64,000 nucleotides of DNA. Origin: Thioalkalivibrio sp. ALJ7 (GTDB taxonomy: Bacteria > Pseudomonadota > Gammaproteobacteria > Ectothiorhodospirales > Ectothiorhodospiraceae). Below, in pieces: positions 15,495 to 25,109 of the stretch (positions are counted from its first letter, which is position 1; every line of letters starts with the position of its first letter). Where the stretch lies: the NCBI RefSeq assembly GCF_000376865.1, contig NZ_AQXQ01000012.1, forward strand, positions 248,001 through 312,000, read 5' to 3'. Made by a program: the position numbers and the translations under genes. The notes beneath the pieces were generated by a model. It saw only the letters and a list, made by a program, of their open reading frames with translations. It ran no database searches and was not told the origin of the DNA.

Positions 15495-17633
15495 TCAGGG
15501 CGCCTCTACCGCCTCGACGTCCTGGCGCAGAAAGTCCAGGCGCTCTTGGATGGGCTCGGGGTAGTCGGCCTGTTGGCGTCCGCCCAGATGTTCGGCGAAG
15601 AAGGCCTCCAGCCCCGCGAAGAAGGCGAGACGATTGGTCTGGCCGACGAAGCCATGGCCCTCGTCCGGGGCCAGCAGGTATTCGACCGGGTGGCCCGCCG
15701 CATGCAGGGCCGAGACGATCTGATCGGACTCGGCCTGCTTGACGCGTGGGTCGTTGGCGCCCTGCACGACCATTAACGGCGCCTCGATCTTCTCGACATG
15801 GAACAGCGGCGACTGGGCCTTGAGCCGTTCGCGATCTTCCGGGTCCTCCGGATCCCCGACCCGGCCGTGCATGCGACGGATGCCCGCCTCCCAGTACGGC
15901 GGGATGGATTCCATCAGCGTGATCAGGCTGGAGGGGCCAACCATGGAGACGCCGGCCGCGTAGAGATCCGGCGTCCAGGTGAGACCGGCCAGGGTCGCGT
16001 AGCCGCCATAGGAGGCGCCGAAGATCGCGACCCGATCCGGATCGGCAATGCCTTCGTCGATCAGATACTGCACGCCGTCGGTCACGTCGTGCTGCATCAC
16101 GCCGGTGCCCCATTCCTGGTTGCCGGCGTTGAGAAAGGCCTTCCCAAACCCCGAGGAGCCGCGGAAGTTGGGTTGAAACACGGCATAGCCACGGTTGGCG
16201 AGGAACTGGACCGTCCCACTGTAACCCCAGGTATCGCGGATCCAAGGGCCACCATGCGGCATCACTACGAGCGGCAGACCTTCGGCCTCCACACCGTGCG
16301 GAAGCGTGAGATAACCGGGGATCTCCTGGCCGTCTCGTGCCGTATAGCGGATCGGTTCCATCGGCGCGAGGTGCTCACGCGGCAAATCCGGGCGCCCCTC
16401 GTACAGTCGCTCGATCTCGCGTGCCTCGACGTTCGCGAGGTACACACTGCCCGGATCGGTATCGCGGATGGCCGCGACGGTCCACAGGGACTCGTCACGG
16501 GTGCGCGAGGTGAGCTCCAGCTCGCCCTCGCCCAGTTCTTCGCGCAGCCAGTCCAGATGTGCCTCGAATGCCTCGTCATGCGCGTAGATACGCTGGCGAT
16601 CCCCGGTGTACACGGTGGCCAGCAGGCGATGATCCCGCTCCGAGAACATCGCACTCCCCAGATCCACTTCACCTTCGGGGTCGCGGTGGATGAATTCCTC
16701 TTCGCCCGTGGCGGGATCGAACAACACCAGTTCCACTCGGTCGCGCTCATCACCTGCATTGGTACGCAGGTAGAAACGCGCTCCGTCGGCATGGAAGTTC
16801 GCCACCGAACAGGTCTCGCCAAAGGCACAGGTGTACACAGGCTCGAACTCATCCTAGGACTTCACACGCAGGATCTCGGTGCCGGCCGCGTCGGTGGTGC
16901 GCACGGCCTTGCGCAGCTCGCCTTCGTGGAACCGCCAGCCCTCGATCTCGTGGGTATTCTTCGCCACCCGGGTCTTGTCGCCGGTTTCCAGCGAGACGCG
17001 ATAGACATCGTGCAGACGCGGGTCGCGTTCGTTCAGACCGACGAAGATGGTGTCCGGGGTCGCACGCGGCACGTGAAGCACCCGCGCCTGCACGCCGTCA
17101 CCTCCAGCCAGCTTGCGCGACTCGGGTAGATCGTCAGCGTCAGTCGCGTCCTCCAGTGCAATCGCACGCAACTCCAGGTTCTCGTCGCCATCGCGATCGC
17201 GCGCAAAGATCAGGTAGCGCCCATCACGTGACCAGAAAAAGCCCATGATCGAACGCTCCTCGGCTGTCAGCGGGCGTGCCGACTCCAATGGCGCGCCGCG
17301 CTCCATCAGGTGCAGGTTCATCGCACCCTCGTGGGCACTGAGCAGTGCCACGTAGTCGCCATCCGGCGAAATACGGCCGGCGGCATGCTGCGGATCACGA
17401 AAGAATTGCTCCAGCTCGAGCAGCGGCGGCGCGTCGCCACGAGCCCATGGGCCCTGATCGACCTCCACGGCCTTGGCCTCGACCCCGCGTTCCGTCGCAC
17501 TCGCGGCGGGGACGCCGACGACCAGCGACCCCAGCGCTACCGCGAGGGGCAGACCCATCCACCCGACCGCCGCATGGCGGAGCCGGCCCCGTTGCTCCGA
17601 ATCATCCGCCGAACCGTTCCCCGTGAGCTGCAT
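15495..17633 (-). pseudogene. S9-family (prolyl oligopeptidase-like) peptidase interrupted by one amber codon
   Basis: The two halves lie in the same reading frame. The first encodes a signal peptide (start ATG at 17633, GGGAGGGAAGGC just upstream) and the beta-propeller, ending EILRVKS. A TAG (16854-16856) follows. The frame then continues DEFEPVYTCAFGE through the rest of the propeller and the alpha/beta-hydrolase domain. The catalytic triad is intact: Ser in GASYGGYATLAG, Asp in [11 protein letters not shown], His in DEGHGF. No other damage is seen over about 712 codons, so the lesion is a single nonsense change or a sequencing error. A GTG at 16838 could restart the second part without a signal peptide. 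Confidence 0.85.
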
Positions 17634-17737
17634 GCCTTCCCTCCCGATATGTCTGCACCAGCGACAGTCACGCCGGTCCGTGGGTTCCCCGAGTGGATAC
17701 TCAACGGGCCCGGTCAACGCGCCTGGATAAAGGCCTG

Positions 17738-18145
17738 CTAGTCCTGCCAGCCGCGAAAACCCTCCCGCACCGACAAACTGCGGGCGTACCCCAGATCCCG
17801 CAGCAGTTCCGCAGCCCTCAGGCTGCGTCGCCCGCTGTTGCACAGGCACAGCAGGATCTGGTCCTGAGTCACGTGGTACTTGTTGATCAACGCGATGAAG
17901 TGCTGAAAATCCCGATCGTCCGGCTCGTCCGCGTCGAGCAGTTCCTGCTCTTCCTCCGTGATCTCCCTCCCCAACAGCTGTTTCAACCGGAACAGGGGGA
18001 CCGGAACCGCGCCGTCCACGGCGCCCTCCAGTTCCAGTTCGAACGGCTGGCGAATGTCCAACAGGACAGCCAGCCCAATATCGACCAGTTCGCGCGACGC
18101 CGCCGCACTAATCTCCAGGTGCGGCTTATCTGTCTCGTCTACCAT
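17738..18145 (-). CDS. Single-domain rhodanese-like protein
   Basis: A 135-aa cytoplasmic protein with one rhodanese fold. It has VDIGLAVLLDIRQPFELELEGAVDGAVPVP (CH2A-type motif), an inserted acidic stretch rich in E and D, and the active loop CNSGRRS, whose Cys would carry persulfide sulfur. Start ATG at 18145 follows AAAGGAG; a longer frame to 18217 is less likely. It is divergent from the alternative oxidase gene. It probably moves sulfane sulfur in this sulfur-oxidising genome, but its partner is unknown. Confidence 0.88.
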   Translation of the reverse strand: MVDETDKPHLEISAAASRELVDIGLAVLLDIRQPFELELEGAVDGAVPVPLFRLKQLLGREITEEEQELLDADEPDDRDFQHFIALINKYHVTQDQILLCLCNSGRRSLRAAELLRDLGYARSLSVREGFRGWQD

Positions 18146-18197
18146 GCCTTCTCCTTTACGTTGCGTATTGCGCCAAGGCCACTCTCGCGGCTGCGAT

Positions 18198-18216
18198 TGT
18201 CCATGAGTCGCGGACA
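18198..18216. promoter_or_regulatory. Inverted repeat in the rhodanese / AOX divergent region
   Basis: TGTCC-atgagtcgc-GGACA is a perfect 5-bp-arm inverted repeat midway between two divergent genes and could be an operator for either. Evidence is limited to the symmetry. Confidence 0.25.
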
Positions 18217-18333
18217 CACAGGGCGCTCATACTTTGTACTTTGTGAAGCGGCCCCACGACATTCCAGATTGCGGGTTCTACGCTCGTTGGATAACCGCCA
18301 CCAGTAACGATGCACGGCCCGAGGGGCATCCTG

Positions 18334-18960
18334 ATGAACGACCAAGACATCGATCTAAGCCGTCACCACGAACCCCGCGATTTCTCCGATCGCGCCGCCA
18401 GGGGTTTCACCTCGCTCATGCGATTCTTCGCCGATACGTTCTTTGCCGGTCGCTACGGACACCGCGCCGTGGTGCTGGAGACGGTGGCCGGCGTCCCCGG
18501 CATGGTGGGTGCGACGCTACAGCATCTGCGTTCACTGCGACGCATGGAAGACGACCATGGCTGGATTGCCAAATTGATGGACGAGGCCGAGAACGAGCGC
18601 ATGCACCTGCTGACCTTCGTCGAAATCGCCTCACCCAACTGGCTAGAACGCCTCCTGATCATCCTGGCTCAGGGCTTCTTCTATACGTTGTACTTTATGA
18701 TTTACGTGGTCTCCTCACGCACAGCCCACAGGATCGTCGGTTACTTCGAAGAGGAAGCCGTCGTCAGTTACACCGAGTACCTGGAGGAGGTGGAATCCGG
18801 CGCGATCGAGGACCTCCCCGCGCCGGACCGCGCCATCCAGTACTGGCAGCTTGCGGAAGACGCCCGCTTGTCCGACGTCATCCGCGCCGTGCGCAACGAC
18901 GAGGCCGGCCATCGGGACGTCAATCACGGCTTCGCCGACTTGCTGAGAAAGAAGACCTGA
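18334..18960 (+). CDS. aox: Alternative oxidase (di-iron ubiquinol oxidase)
   Basis: A 208-aa monotopic membrane oxidase that passes electrons from ubiquinol to O2 without pumping protons. All ligand motifs are present: LETVA (E49), NERMHL (E88, H91), [12 protein letters not shown] (about 139-141) and [11 protein letters not shown] (E190, H193). Hydrophobic helices at about 53-62 and 104-127 anchor it. It is shorter than plant enzymes, as bacterial forms are. Start 18334 follows GAGGGG; an ATG eight codons upstream is also in frame. It may keep respiration running when sulfide, cyanide or NO blocks haem oxidases. Bacterial AOX genes are scattered, which suggests transfer. Confidence 0.93.
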   Translation: MNDQDIDLSRHHEPRDFSDRAARGFTSLMRFFADTFFAGRYGHRAVVLETVAGVPGMVGATLQHLRSLRRMEDDHGWIAKLMDEAENERMHLLTFVEIASPNWLERLLIILAQGFFYTLYFMIYVVSSRTAHRIVGYFEEEAVVSYTEYLEEVESGAIEDLPAPDRAIQYWQLAEDARLSDVIRAVRNDEAGHRDVNHGFADLLRKKT

Positions 18961-18961
18961 C

Positions 18962-19777
18962 GTGACCCATCCACAGGGGAGAACCTTGTCCGCGGTCGGC
19001 GCGCAGACCGACGGCAACATCGACCAGCAGCGTTCGCAGACCGAACAGGTCTCGACCCCAATGAACGAGATGGCGGCGACGGTTCAGGAGGTCGCGCGCA
19101 ACGCCTCCGATGCCGCCTCCTCCAGCCAAGGGGCCGACCAGGAGTCCCGCACCGGCGGCGAGGTCGTGCGCACGGTGGTCAGCGACATCGGTCGCCTGTC
19201 CGGTGAAGTCGCCACCATCGAAGAGACCGTGCGCAACCTGGACGAGAAGGGCCACCAGATCGGCTCGGTGCTGGACGTCATTCGCGGCATTGCCGAACAA
19301 ACCAACCTGCTCGCCCTGAACGCGGCGATCGAGGCCGCCCGGGCCGGCGAACAGGGTCGTGGCTTTGCCATGGTCGCCGACGAGGTCCGCACCCTTGCCT
19401 CGCGCACCCAGGACTCCACCGCCGACATCCAGGCGATGATCGAGGCCCTGCAGGCGGGCACCCGCAACGCGGTCACCGCGATGGGTCGGGGACGCGAGAT
19501 GGCCGAGGCCACCAGCAACGATGCCGAGCGCGCCGGCCAGGCGCTGGAATCCATCGTCCAGGCCATCGGCCGAATCAGCGACATGACCACCCAGATCGCC
19601 AGCGCCGCGGAAGAACAGAACGCCGTGGCCGAGGAGATCAACCACAACATCTACGCGATCAACGACATCACCGGCGACACCGCCAATGGCTCGCGCCAGA
19701 CCGCGACTGCCAGCCAGGAGGTCGCGGATATCGCGTCGCGCGTGCGCGACCTGGCCTCCGCCTACCGCATCGCCTGA
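18962..19777 (+). CDS. Headless methyl-accepting chemotaxis signalling domain
   Basis: A 271-aa coiled coil equal to the cytoplasmic domain of a chemoreceptor. The conserved hairpin tip, [20 protein letters not shown] followed by [15 protein letters not shown], is intact. There is no transmembrane helix, HAMP or ligand domain, and the N-terminus ([20 protein letters not shown]) corresponds to the middle of the usual first helix. It begins with GTG one base after the aox stop. It is either a truncated MCP gene or a soluble receptor fragment that could still bind CheA/CheW. Coupling to aox is suggested by spacing alone. Confidence 0.85.
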   Translation: MTHPQGRTLSAVGAQTDGNIDQQRSQTEQVSTPMNEMAATVQEVARNASDAASSSQGADQESRTGGEVVRTVVSDIGRLSGEVATIEETVRNLDEKGHQIGSVLDVIRGIAEQTNLLALNAAIEAARAGEQGRGFAMVADEVRTLASRTQDSTADIQAMIEALQAGTRNAVTAMGRGREMAEATSNDAERAGQALESIVQAIGRISDMTTQIASAAEEQNAVAEEINHNIYAINDITGDTANGSRQTATASQEVADIASRVRDLASAYRIA

Positions 19778-19888
19778 TCCCCACGCAGGCGGCCCAGGCC
19801 CGGCCCGCGCCGCGGCGGCCATCGGACCGGGCTTCCGGGCACAACGACCATGGCGGTATAGTCGTCCGGCGTTTACCCGGGAGGTCGC

Positions 19889-20167
19889 ATGAGACTCTGG
19901 TCGAAGTGGAAAAAGGGCGGCACGCTACTGGCCGACGTGCTCAAGCGTAACGGTGTCGATCCCAGGGCGGCGGCTGCCAAGGAGGCCTTTCGCCAGATCC
20001 TGGACGATGCGGAGGCGGCGGCCGATACCCGCCTGAAAGACGAGCAGGCCGACGGCTCGCTATCCCCGGACGAGCGCAACACCCGCTGGGAGGCGCTGTT
20101 CTTCGAGGAGATCCGCACCCGGGCCAAGGGCTACGCACAATCCGCGCGCAACCAGCGCAAGGACTAA
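19889..20167 (+). CDS. Hypothetical small charged protein
   Basis: A 92-aa predicted cytoplasmic, mostly helical protein starting MRLWSKWKKGGTLLADVLKR, with a GGGAGGT ribosome site just upstream. It is rich in Ala, Asp, Glu, Arg and Lys, and has no Cys, signal peptide or membrane segment. I do not recognise a family. Codon use matches its neighbours. Confidence 0.6.
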   Translation: MRLWSKWKKGGTLLADVLKRNGVDPRAAAAKEAFRQILDDAEAAADTRLKDEQADGSLSPDERNTRWEALFFEEIRTRAKGYAQSARNQRKD

Positions 20168-20254
20168 CCCAACCACACTGCCGGGTCCATTTCGTGGCGC
20201 CTTTCGCACTTCGTGCTACCCTCCGCCGCGTTTCCCGATCCACCGGTCCCGCCC

Positions 20255-20557
20255 ATGAAATTCTTCCGCCTGATCAGCGTTCTCGAGGGTTTGTCGCTCA
20301 TTACCCTGCTGTTTATCGCGATGCCGCTGCGCACCTACGCGGACATGCCTCTGGCCGTGACCTATGTCGGCTGGGTCCACGGCATCCTGTTCATCGTCTA
20401 CGGCGCGGCGTCGGTGATGGCCAGCCACCTGAGCGGCTGGCCGGTTTGGAAATGGCTGCTGGTGCTGTTCCTCGGCGTGGTGCCCTTCGGCTTTCTCTAC
20501 GTGGACTACCTGATCCGGCGCGAAACCGCCCCCAGCGGCAAGGCCGAAACAGCCTGA
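20255..20557 (+). CDS. DUF3817 integral membrane protein
   Basis: A 100-aa inner-membrane protein with three hydrophobic helices. The opening FFRLISVLEGLSLITLLFIA and the segment YVGWVHGILFIVYG are characteristic of DUF3817. The tail FLYVDYLIRRE leaves the C-terminus in the cytoplasm. Start at 20255 is chosen from the family N-terminus (MKFFRLI); the frame extends back to 20213. Function is unknown. Confidence 0.8.
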   Translation: MKFFRLISVLEGLSLITLLFIAMPLRTYADMPLAVTYVGWVHGILFIVYGAASVMASHLSGWPVWKWLLVLFLGVVPFGFLYVDYLIRRETAPSGKAETA

Positions 20558-20815
20558 CACCCGTCATCACCCCGGCCGCAGCAAAGCGCAGAGCCGGGAC
20601 CTCCCGCGCCGGCATTGCCCGGCGACCAGGCCTATCCCTGCGGCCGAGACCCCGGATCACCGCTGCGCGGTGTCCGGGACGCCGAAGGACGGGAGACCCG
20701 ACGTCAGACCGTGTGCCTTACCCTGCGCGCCGGGTGGCGCGAGGGCGTCGGACGCGCCCCTGTTCTGAGCGCGCCTGTTCTGAGCACACACGGCGCCGAT
20801 CCGCGCCGGTTCGGC
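20558..20815. repeat. Intergenic palindromic repeats
   Basis: A long hairpin, CCCGGA-tCACCGC-tgc-GCGGTG-tCCGGG, lies at 20651-20678. It is preceded at about 20562-20600 by CCCGTCATCACCCCGGCCGC and GAGCCGGGACCTCC, the layout of common REP-like intergenic elements. Two tandem copies of CTGTTCTGAGC are at about 20760-20785. No gene is seen. Confidence 0.5.
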
Positions 20816-22147
20816 TCAGTCCGCGTCGTGCAGGAGCTGCTGCTCCATATCGACAATGAAGTCCGGCAGGGTGTCGAGATCGTGCTGATCACGCACACCC
20901 TGCTCGCCCTCACGCACCAGCTCGCGGCCAGGATGGTTGTCGCTGTGCAGGAACTGATAGGTGATCTGCCCGGGGTAGAACACCTCGACCTCGGTCCATT
21001 CCAGATCAGCGTCGTCCAGATCCCCATCGACGCGCCGGGCCACGATGTCGGCCTCCCCGTGTTCCAGCCCCAGGGTCATCGGCAACGAGACCAGGTGCCA
21101 GCGCGCGCCCACGGCACTGTGAACCGCGAAGGCGACGTTGTAGGACTCGCCAGGTTCCAGGGTCTTGCTGTCACGGTCATTGGGTGCCTCGAGCGAACGG
21201 GTCAGTGCAATCCGCCAGGCGCCGTCTTCGTAGCCACCATCGGCACGGATCGCGCCACGGCTGCCGCTCGGCTCTTGCAGGAACCGTTGCGGGATCACGT
21301 CGCCTTCCTGCCAGTCGTGGTCCGGATCAAAGGCGACCGCGTTGCCCTCGTGGATGTAATAGGCGTCGTCCTGCCGGTACTCGCGGGCGATCAGGGCCTC
21401 CCACTCCAGGGCGGGGGCTCCGACCTTCTCCGGATCGAACATCCAGGCGGGCTGATCGGCGTCATTGTCCCAGTTGGTCGTGAACATGCTGGTGCCCTCG
21501 GACGACAGGCGGTAGTGCAGCACGTAATTGTTGTCCGCATAGCCCATCGGATGGCTGCGGTGCGACCGCCACTGCCACAGGTCGAGGAAAACGCCATCGG
21601 ACTGCAACTGATCCAAGGCGTCATCATCGGCAACTTGATCCCAGGAGGTCTCTTCCGGATCGTCCGTGACGCGAGTCTGCGGGAGGTATTTGCGGACGTC
21701 ACTGCGCCCGAGGTCGCCACCCAGTTTGGGGTGCTCGCGAACGGCATCCGCGTCCACCTCGGAGGTCAGGCTGCGCATACCGTCATGCGCGGTCATCCAC
21801 CCGCCCATGCGGTCGAAACCTTCCACCTTGCCGTCGTCCAGCATCATGGAGATCCGGTCCTCGTACAGGCCGTGCTCGTCCGGCCCCGGGCCGCCGGAGC
21901 CGTAGCGCACCCACTCACCATCTTCGTAGCGCCAGACCTGGTGATACCAGCTGGGGGTATCGGTCTCGTACTCGTAGTGGATGCGGAAGTCTTCGTCGTT
22001 ATAGACCGCGGCGACCCGCAGAACCGCGCGGGCATCCTCTTCGGCGGGAATAAAGACATTGCGATCGGTGTCCACGAGACGGGGTTCGGCCAGCGCCAGA
22101 GCCGGGCAGGCGGCGGCGACCGCAAGGGCCATCAGTGATTTTTTCAT
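20816..22147 (-). CDS. Ethylbenzene-dehydrogenase-related haem-binding protein (EB_dh)
   Basis: A 443-aa secreted protein with signal KKSLMALAVAAACPALALA. The mature part has the beta-sandwich pattern of the haem-b-binding gamma subunit of ethylbenzene dehydrogenase and DMSO-reductase-family enzymes: YNDEDFRIHYEYET, DRISMMLDD, FLDLWQWRSHRSHPMGYADN and AFAVHSAVGARWHLVSLPMTLG. The Met in the YEDRISMML segment and a later Lys or His are candidate haem ligands. No molybdenum or FeS subunit is encoded nearby, so it may act as a stand-alone electron carrier. The substrate is unknown. Confidence 0.8.
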   Translation of the reverse strand: MKKSLMALAVAAACPALALAEPRLVDTDRNVFIPAEEDARAVLRVAAVYNDEDFRIHYEYETDTPSWYHQVWRYEDGEWVRYGSGGPGPDEHGLYEDRISMMLDDGKVEGFDRMGGWMTAHDGMRSLTSEVDADAVREHPKLGGDLGRSDVRKYLPQTRVTDDPEETSWDQVADDDALDQLQSDGVFLDLWQWRSHRSHPMGYADNNYVLHYRLSSEGTSMFTTNWDNDADQPAWMFDPEKVGAPALEWEALIAREYRQDDAYYIHEGNAVAFDPDHDWQEGDVIPQRFLQEPSGSRGAIRADGGYEDGAWRIALTRSLEAPNDRDSKTLEPGESYNVAFAVHSAVGARWHLVSLPMTLGLEHGEADIVARRVDGDLDDADLEWTEVEVFYPGQITYQFLHSDNHPGRELVREGEQGVRDQHDLDTLPDFIVDMEQQLLHDAD

Positions 22148-22440
22148 GTGGCTCTTCCTATATATGGATTTGAAGATATTTTGAACTCCCTACGACCACA
22201 AGGGAATTAGCAGGTTCCTGCCGGGTGTCCCGACATAGATCACGGCCAGAGGCCGTGCAGCGCTGGCATCCGCACCCGGCCGGACCCGCACACCCTCGAG
22301 GCATCCTCACCCAAGGAGACCTAGGAAACACTGATCGATGAGAGGCTTTGCGCCCGAGCATCCGCAGGCGGGCGTGGCCACACCTTGCGCCTGCGCGCGT
22401 GCTTTAATCGGCTCCTCGTCTTTCTGAAAGCGAAACCGCC

Positions 22441-22788
22441 ATGATTGCCGTGATCTTTGAAGTGGAACCGCACGCCGAGCACAAACAGGACTACCTCGAT
22501 GCAGCCGCCCAGCTGCGCGAGCATCTGAAGGAAGTGGAGGGCTTCATTTCCATCGAGCGTTTTGAAAGCCTGAGCCAGCCCGGCAAGGTCCTGTCGCTGT
22601 CGTTCTGGCGCGACGAGGATGCCGTAAGCCAGTGGCGCAATCTGGAAGAGCATCGTCAGGTGCAGGCGGCCGGGCGCAGCGGAATCTTCGCCAACTATCG
22701 GCTGCGCGTGGCCGAGGTCGTGCGGGATTACGGCCTCCACGACCGCGAGCAGGCGCCGGGCGACTCACGCAACGCCCACGGCGCCTAA
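22441..22788 (+). CDS. Antibiotic-biosynthesis-monooxygenase (ABM) domain protein
   Basis: A 115-aa ferredoxin-like-fold protein. IAVIFEVEPHAEHKQDYLDA, the central GFISIERFESLSQPGKVLSL and SFWRDEDAVSQWRNLEEHRQ are classic for the ABM family. Members include quinol and haem monooxygenases but also many uncharacterised proteins; no specific substrate can be given. It is read alone, followed by mscL on the same strand 78 bp downstream. Confidence 0.85.
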   Translation: MIAVIFEVEPHAEHKQDYLDAAAQLREHLKEVEGFISIERFESLSQPGKVLSLSFWRDEDAVSQWRNLEEHRQVQAAGRSGIFANYRLRVAEVVRDYGLHDREQAPGDSRNAHGA

Positions 22789-22866
22789 CCCCTGCGACCG
22801 TCGCCCTGCGCACCAGCCCCTGCGCTGGACTATAGCTTTTGCTTTGACGATGCGAGGGAGATGGAC

Positions 22867-23268
22867 ATGGGCATGGTGAACGAGTTCAAGCAGTTTGTAG
22901 CGCGCGGCAATGTGATGGATATGGCCGTGGGCGTGATCGTGGGTATCGCCTTCGGTCAGGTCGTGGCTTCACTGGTGGGGGATGTACTGATGCCACCGAT
23001 CGGCCTGCTGATCGGCGGGGTCGATTTCTCGGAGCTGGCGTTCGTGCTGCGTGAGGCGGAGAACGGTATGGCCGCGGTGACCGTCAATTACGGGATCTTC
23101 ATCAAGCGCGTGGTGGATTTCCTGATCATCGCGGCCGTAGTGTTTGCGGCCATTAAGATGATCACCCGATTGCAGCACAAGGAAGAACCGAAGGCCGCGG
23201 AACCCGCCGCCCCCAGTAACGAGGAAAGACTACTGGCCGAGATCCGTGACCTGCTAAAGACACGGTAA
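22867..23268 (+). CDS. mscL: Large-conductance mechanosensitive channel MscL
   Basis: A 133-aa inner-membrane channel that opens under turgor stress. It has EFKQFVARGNVMDMAVGVIV at the start of TM1 with the glycine-rich constriction, TM2 FLIIAAVVFAAIKMI, and a charged C-terminal helix EERLLAEIRDLL. GAGGGAG ends at 22860, immediately before a first ATG (22861), so the ATG at 22867, six bases from it, is the better start. Confidence 0.96.
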   Translation: MGMVNEFKQFVARGNVMDMAVGVIVGIAFGQVVASLVGDVLMPPIGLLIGGVDFSELAFVLREAENGMAAVTVNYGIFIKRVVDFLIIAAVVFAAIKMITRLQHKEEPKAAEPAAPSNEERLLAEIRDLLKTR

Positions 23269-23328
23269 CGCGGCAGGCGCCCGGACGGCCAGATGGATCC
23301 CGATGCAATAGCGGCTCAGGAGGAACGT

Positions 23329-24276
23329 TTGGGCAATGCCATCGAAGTAGAAGGCCTGGTACGCGATTTTGGCGGTACACGGGCCGTGGACGGTGTCGAC
23401 CTGCGGGTGCCAACGGGGCGCGTGCTGGGCCTTCTGGGCCCCAACGGGGCCGGCAAGACGACCGTGGTGCGGATGCTCGCCACGCTGCTGACGCCCACCG
23501 CCGGGGCGGCTCGGGTGGGCGGCTTCGACGTGGCCCGCGAGGGCGCACGGGTGCGCGAGATCATCGGCCTGACCGGCCAGTACGCCTCGGTGGACGAAAA
23601 GCTGACCGGGCGCGAGAATCTGATCCTGATCGGACGCCTGCTGGGCCTGAAGCGCCGCGATGCGCGGGCCCGCGCCGATGAGCTGCTAGCCGATTTCGAC
23701 CTCCGCGAGGCGGGGCAACGCCCGGCGCAGACCTATTCCGGCGGGATGCGGCGGCGGCTCGACCTGGCCGCAAGCCTGGTCGGGCACCCGCGCATCCTGT
23801 TTCTGGATGAGCCTTCCACCGGCCTGGACCCTCGGGCCCGGCGCGACCTGTGGGATCGCGTCCGCCAGCTTCAGACCGACGGCACCACGGTGCTTTTGAC
23901 CACCCAGTATCTGGAGGAGGCCGATGCCCTGGCCGACTCCATCGTGGTGCTGGACCACGGCCGCGTCATCGCCGAGGGCACGGCCGCCGAGCTGAAGGCG
24001 CGGGTTGGCGGGCGCACGCTGTTCCTGATGGTGGCCCAACCAGAGCAGGCGGCGATGGCCGCCGAACGAGTGGCCACGGTCACGGGCGGCATGCCGGTCG
24101 TGGAGGGCGAAACGATCAGCGTCCCGGTGTCGGATCCGGGCCTGCTGCCCGCCGTCCTGCGCGACCTGGATACCCAGAATATCGAGGTGGCGGAGCTGGG
24201 TCTGCGCGGCGCCAGCCTGGATGATGTATTCCTGTCCCTGACCGGACGCAGCGGCGCCAGCCGCGAACAGCCCTAG
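23329..24276 (+). CDS. ABC transporter ATPase, DrrA (daunorubicin-resistance) type
   Basis: About 315 aa. It has Walker A GPNGAGKTT, signature YSGGMRRRLDLA, Walker B ILFLDEPSTGLDP and the switch His region TTQYLEEADALADSIVVL. The C-terminal extension (after ELKARVGG) is that of DrrA-type exporter ATPases. A strong AGGAGG at 23318-23323 sits inside the longest frame (ATG 23293) and five bases before an in-frame TTG at 23329, giving the family-typical start GNAIEVEGLVRDFGG; I prefer the TTG. It is followed 17 bp later by its permease. The transported compound is unknown; the family is best known from actinobacteria. Confidence 0.92.
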   Translation: MGNAIEVEGLVRDFGGTRAVDGVDLRVPTGRVLGLLGPNGAGKTTVVRMLATLLTPTAGAARVGGFDVAREGARVREIIGLTGQYASVDEKLTGRENLILIGRLLGLKRRDARARADELLADFDLREAGQRPAQTYSGGMRRRLDLAASLVGHPRILFLDEPSTGLDPRARRDLWDRVRQLQTDGTTVLLTTQYLEEADALADSIVVLDHGRVIAEGTAAELKARVGGRTLFLMVAQPEQAAMAAERVATVTGGMPVVEGETISVPVSDPGLLPAVLRDLDTQNIEVAELGLRGASLDDVFLSLTGRSGASREQP

Positions 24277-24293
24277 GGCGCGGAGGACGCGGC

Positions 24294-25061
24294 ATGAACG
24301 CGATCGATCAGACCCTGGCGCTCGCCTGGCGCAGCCTGGTTCAGGTGCGCCGCAACCCGTGGGAACTGGGCGACTACAGCATCCAGCCGATCCTGTTTCT
24401 GGTGCTATTCCTGTTCGTGTTCGGCGGGGCCATCGCCGGCTCGCCGGAGAACTACCTGGCGTTCGTGCTACCGGGCGTTATCGTGATGAACATGCTGTTC
24501 GTGACGGTCTATGTCGGCCACGGCCTGAATACGGACCTGACCCGCGGCGTGTTCGATCGCTTTCGCGCCCTGCCCATCCCGCGCTGGGCGCCATTGGCCG
24601 GACGCATCCTCGCCGACGTGGTCAAGCAAGTACTGTGTATCGCGCTGCTATTGATCGTCGGCTTTCTGCTGGGCTTTCGTCTGGAGACATCCTGGGCCCA
24701 TCTGCTGGCGATGGTCGCGCTGGTCTTGAGCTTCGCGGTGGCGTTTTCCTGGGTGATGGTGCTGGTCGGCGTGCTCGCACGCGACCCTGAGCATGTGCAG
24801 CTGTTCGGCTTTACCGCGCTGTTCCCGATCACCTTTGTCAGTTCCGCCTTCGTGCCGGTGGATACGATGCCCGGATGGTTGCAGGGCTTTGTGCAGGCGA
24901 ACCCGGTGTCGCTACTGGCCGATGCCGCCCGCGGCCTGATGAACGCCGACGGCCCCGCGCTGGAGCCCGCCCTTTGGTCGTTGGCCTGGGCCTTAGGGAT
25001 CGCACTGGTGTTCGCACCCCTGTCGGTCTATGCCCTGAACCGCCGTCTGGCGCGCGGGTAG
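24294..25061 (+). CDS. ABC-2 permease, DrrB type
   Basis: A 255-aa inner-membrane protein with six helices of the ABC-2 fold. RRNPWELGDYSIQPILFLVL and VFGGAI at the start, and FPITFVSSAFVPVDTMPGWL followed by NPVSLLADAARGL near the end, are DrrB hallmarks. It forms the membrane half of the exporter with the preceding ATPase gene. It converges on the GGDEF gene that follows. Confidence 0.92.
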   Translation: MNAIDQTLALAWRSLVQVRRNPWELGDYSIQPILFLVLFLFVFGGAIAGSPENYLAFVLPGVIVMNMLFVTVYVGHGLNTDLTRGVFDRFRALPIPRWAPLAGRILADVVKQVLCIALLLIVGFLLGFRLETSWAHLLAMVALVLSFAVAFSWVMVLVGVLARDPEHVQLFGFTALFPITFVSSAFVPVDTMPGWLQGFVQANPVSLLADAARGLMNADGPALEPALWSLAWALGIALVFAPLSVYALNRRLARG

Positions 25062-25109
25062 CACAATCCATCCTCCGACCATGGCCTGCTGCTCCCCGCC
25101 GCGGCCTAT

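Noticed and set aside
16854-16856. TAG in the S9 gene read as pyrrolysine
   Set aside because: No pyl genes are visible, TAG is used as a normal stop elsewhere in the window (for example 36444-36446), and S9 peptidases need no such residue here.
20615-22138. 507-codon plus-strand frame opposite the EB_dh gene
   Set aside because: The minus strand has a clean signal peptide and family motifs; this frame has neither.
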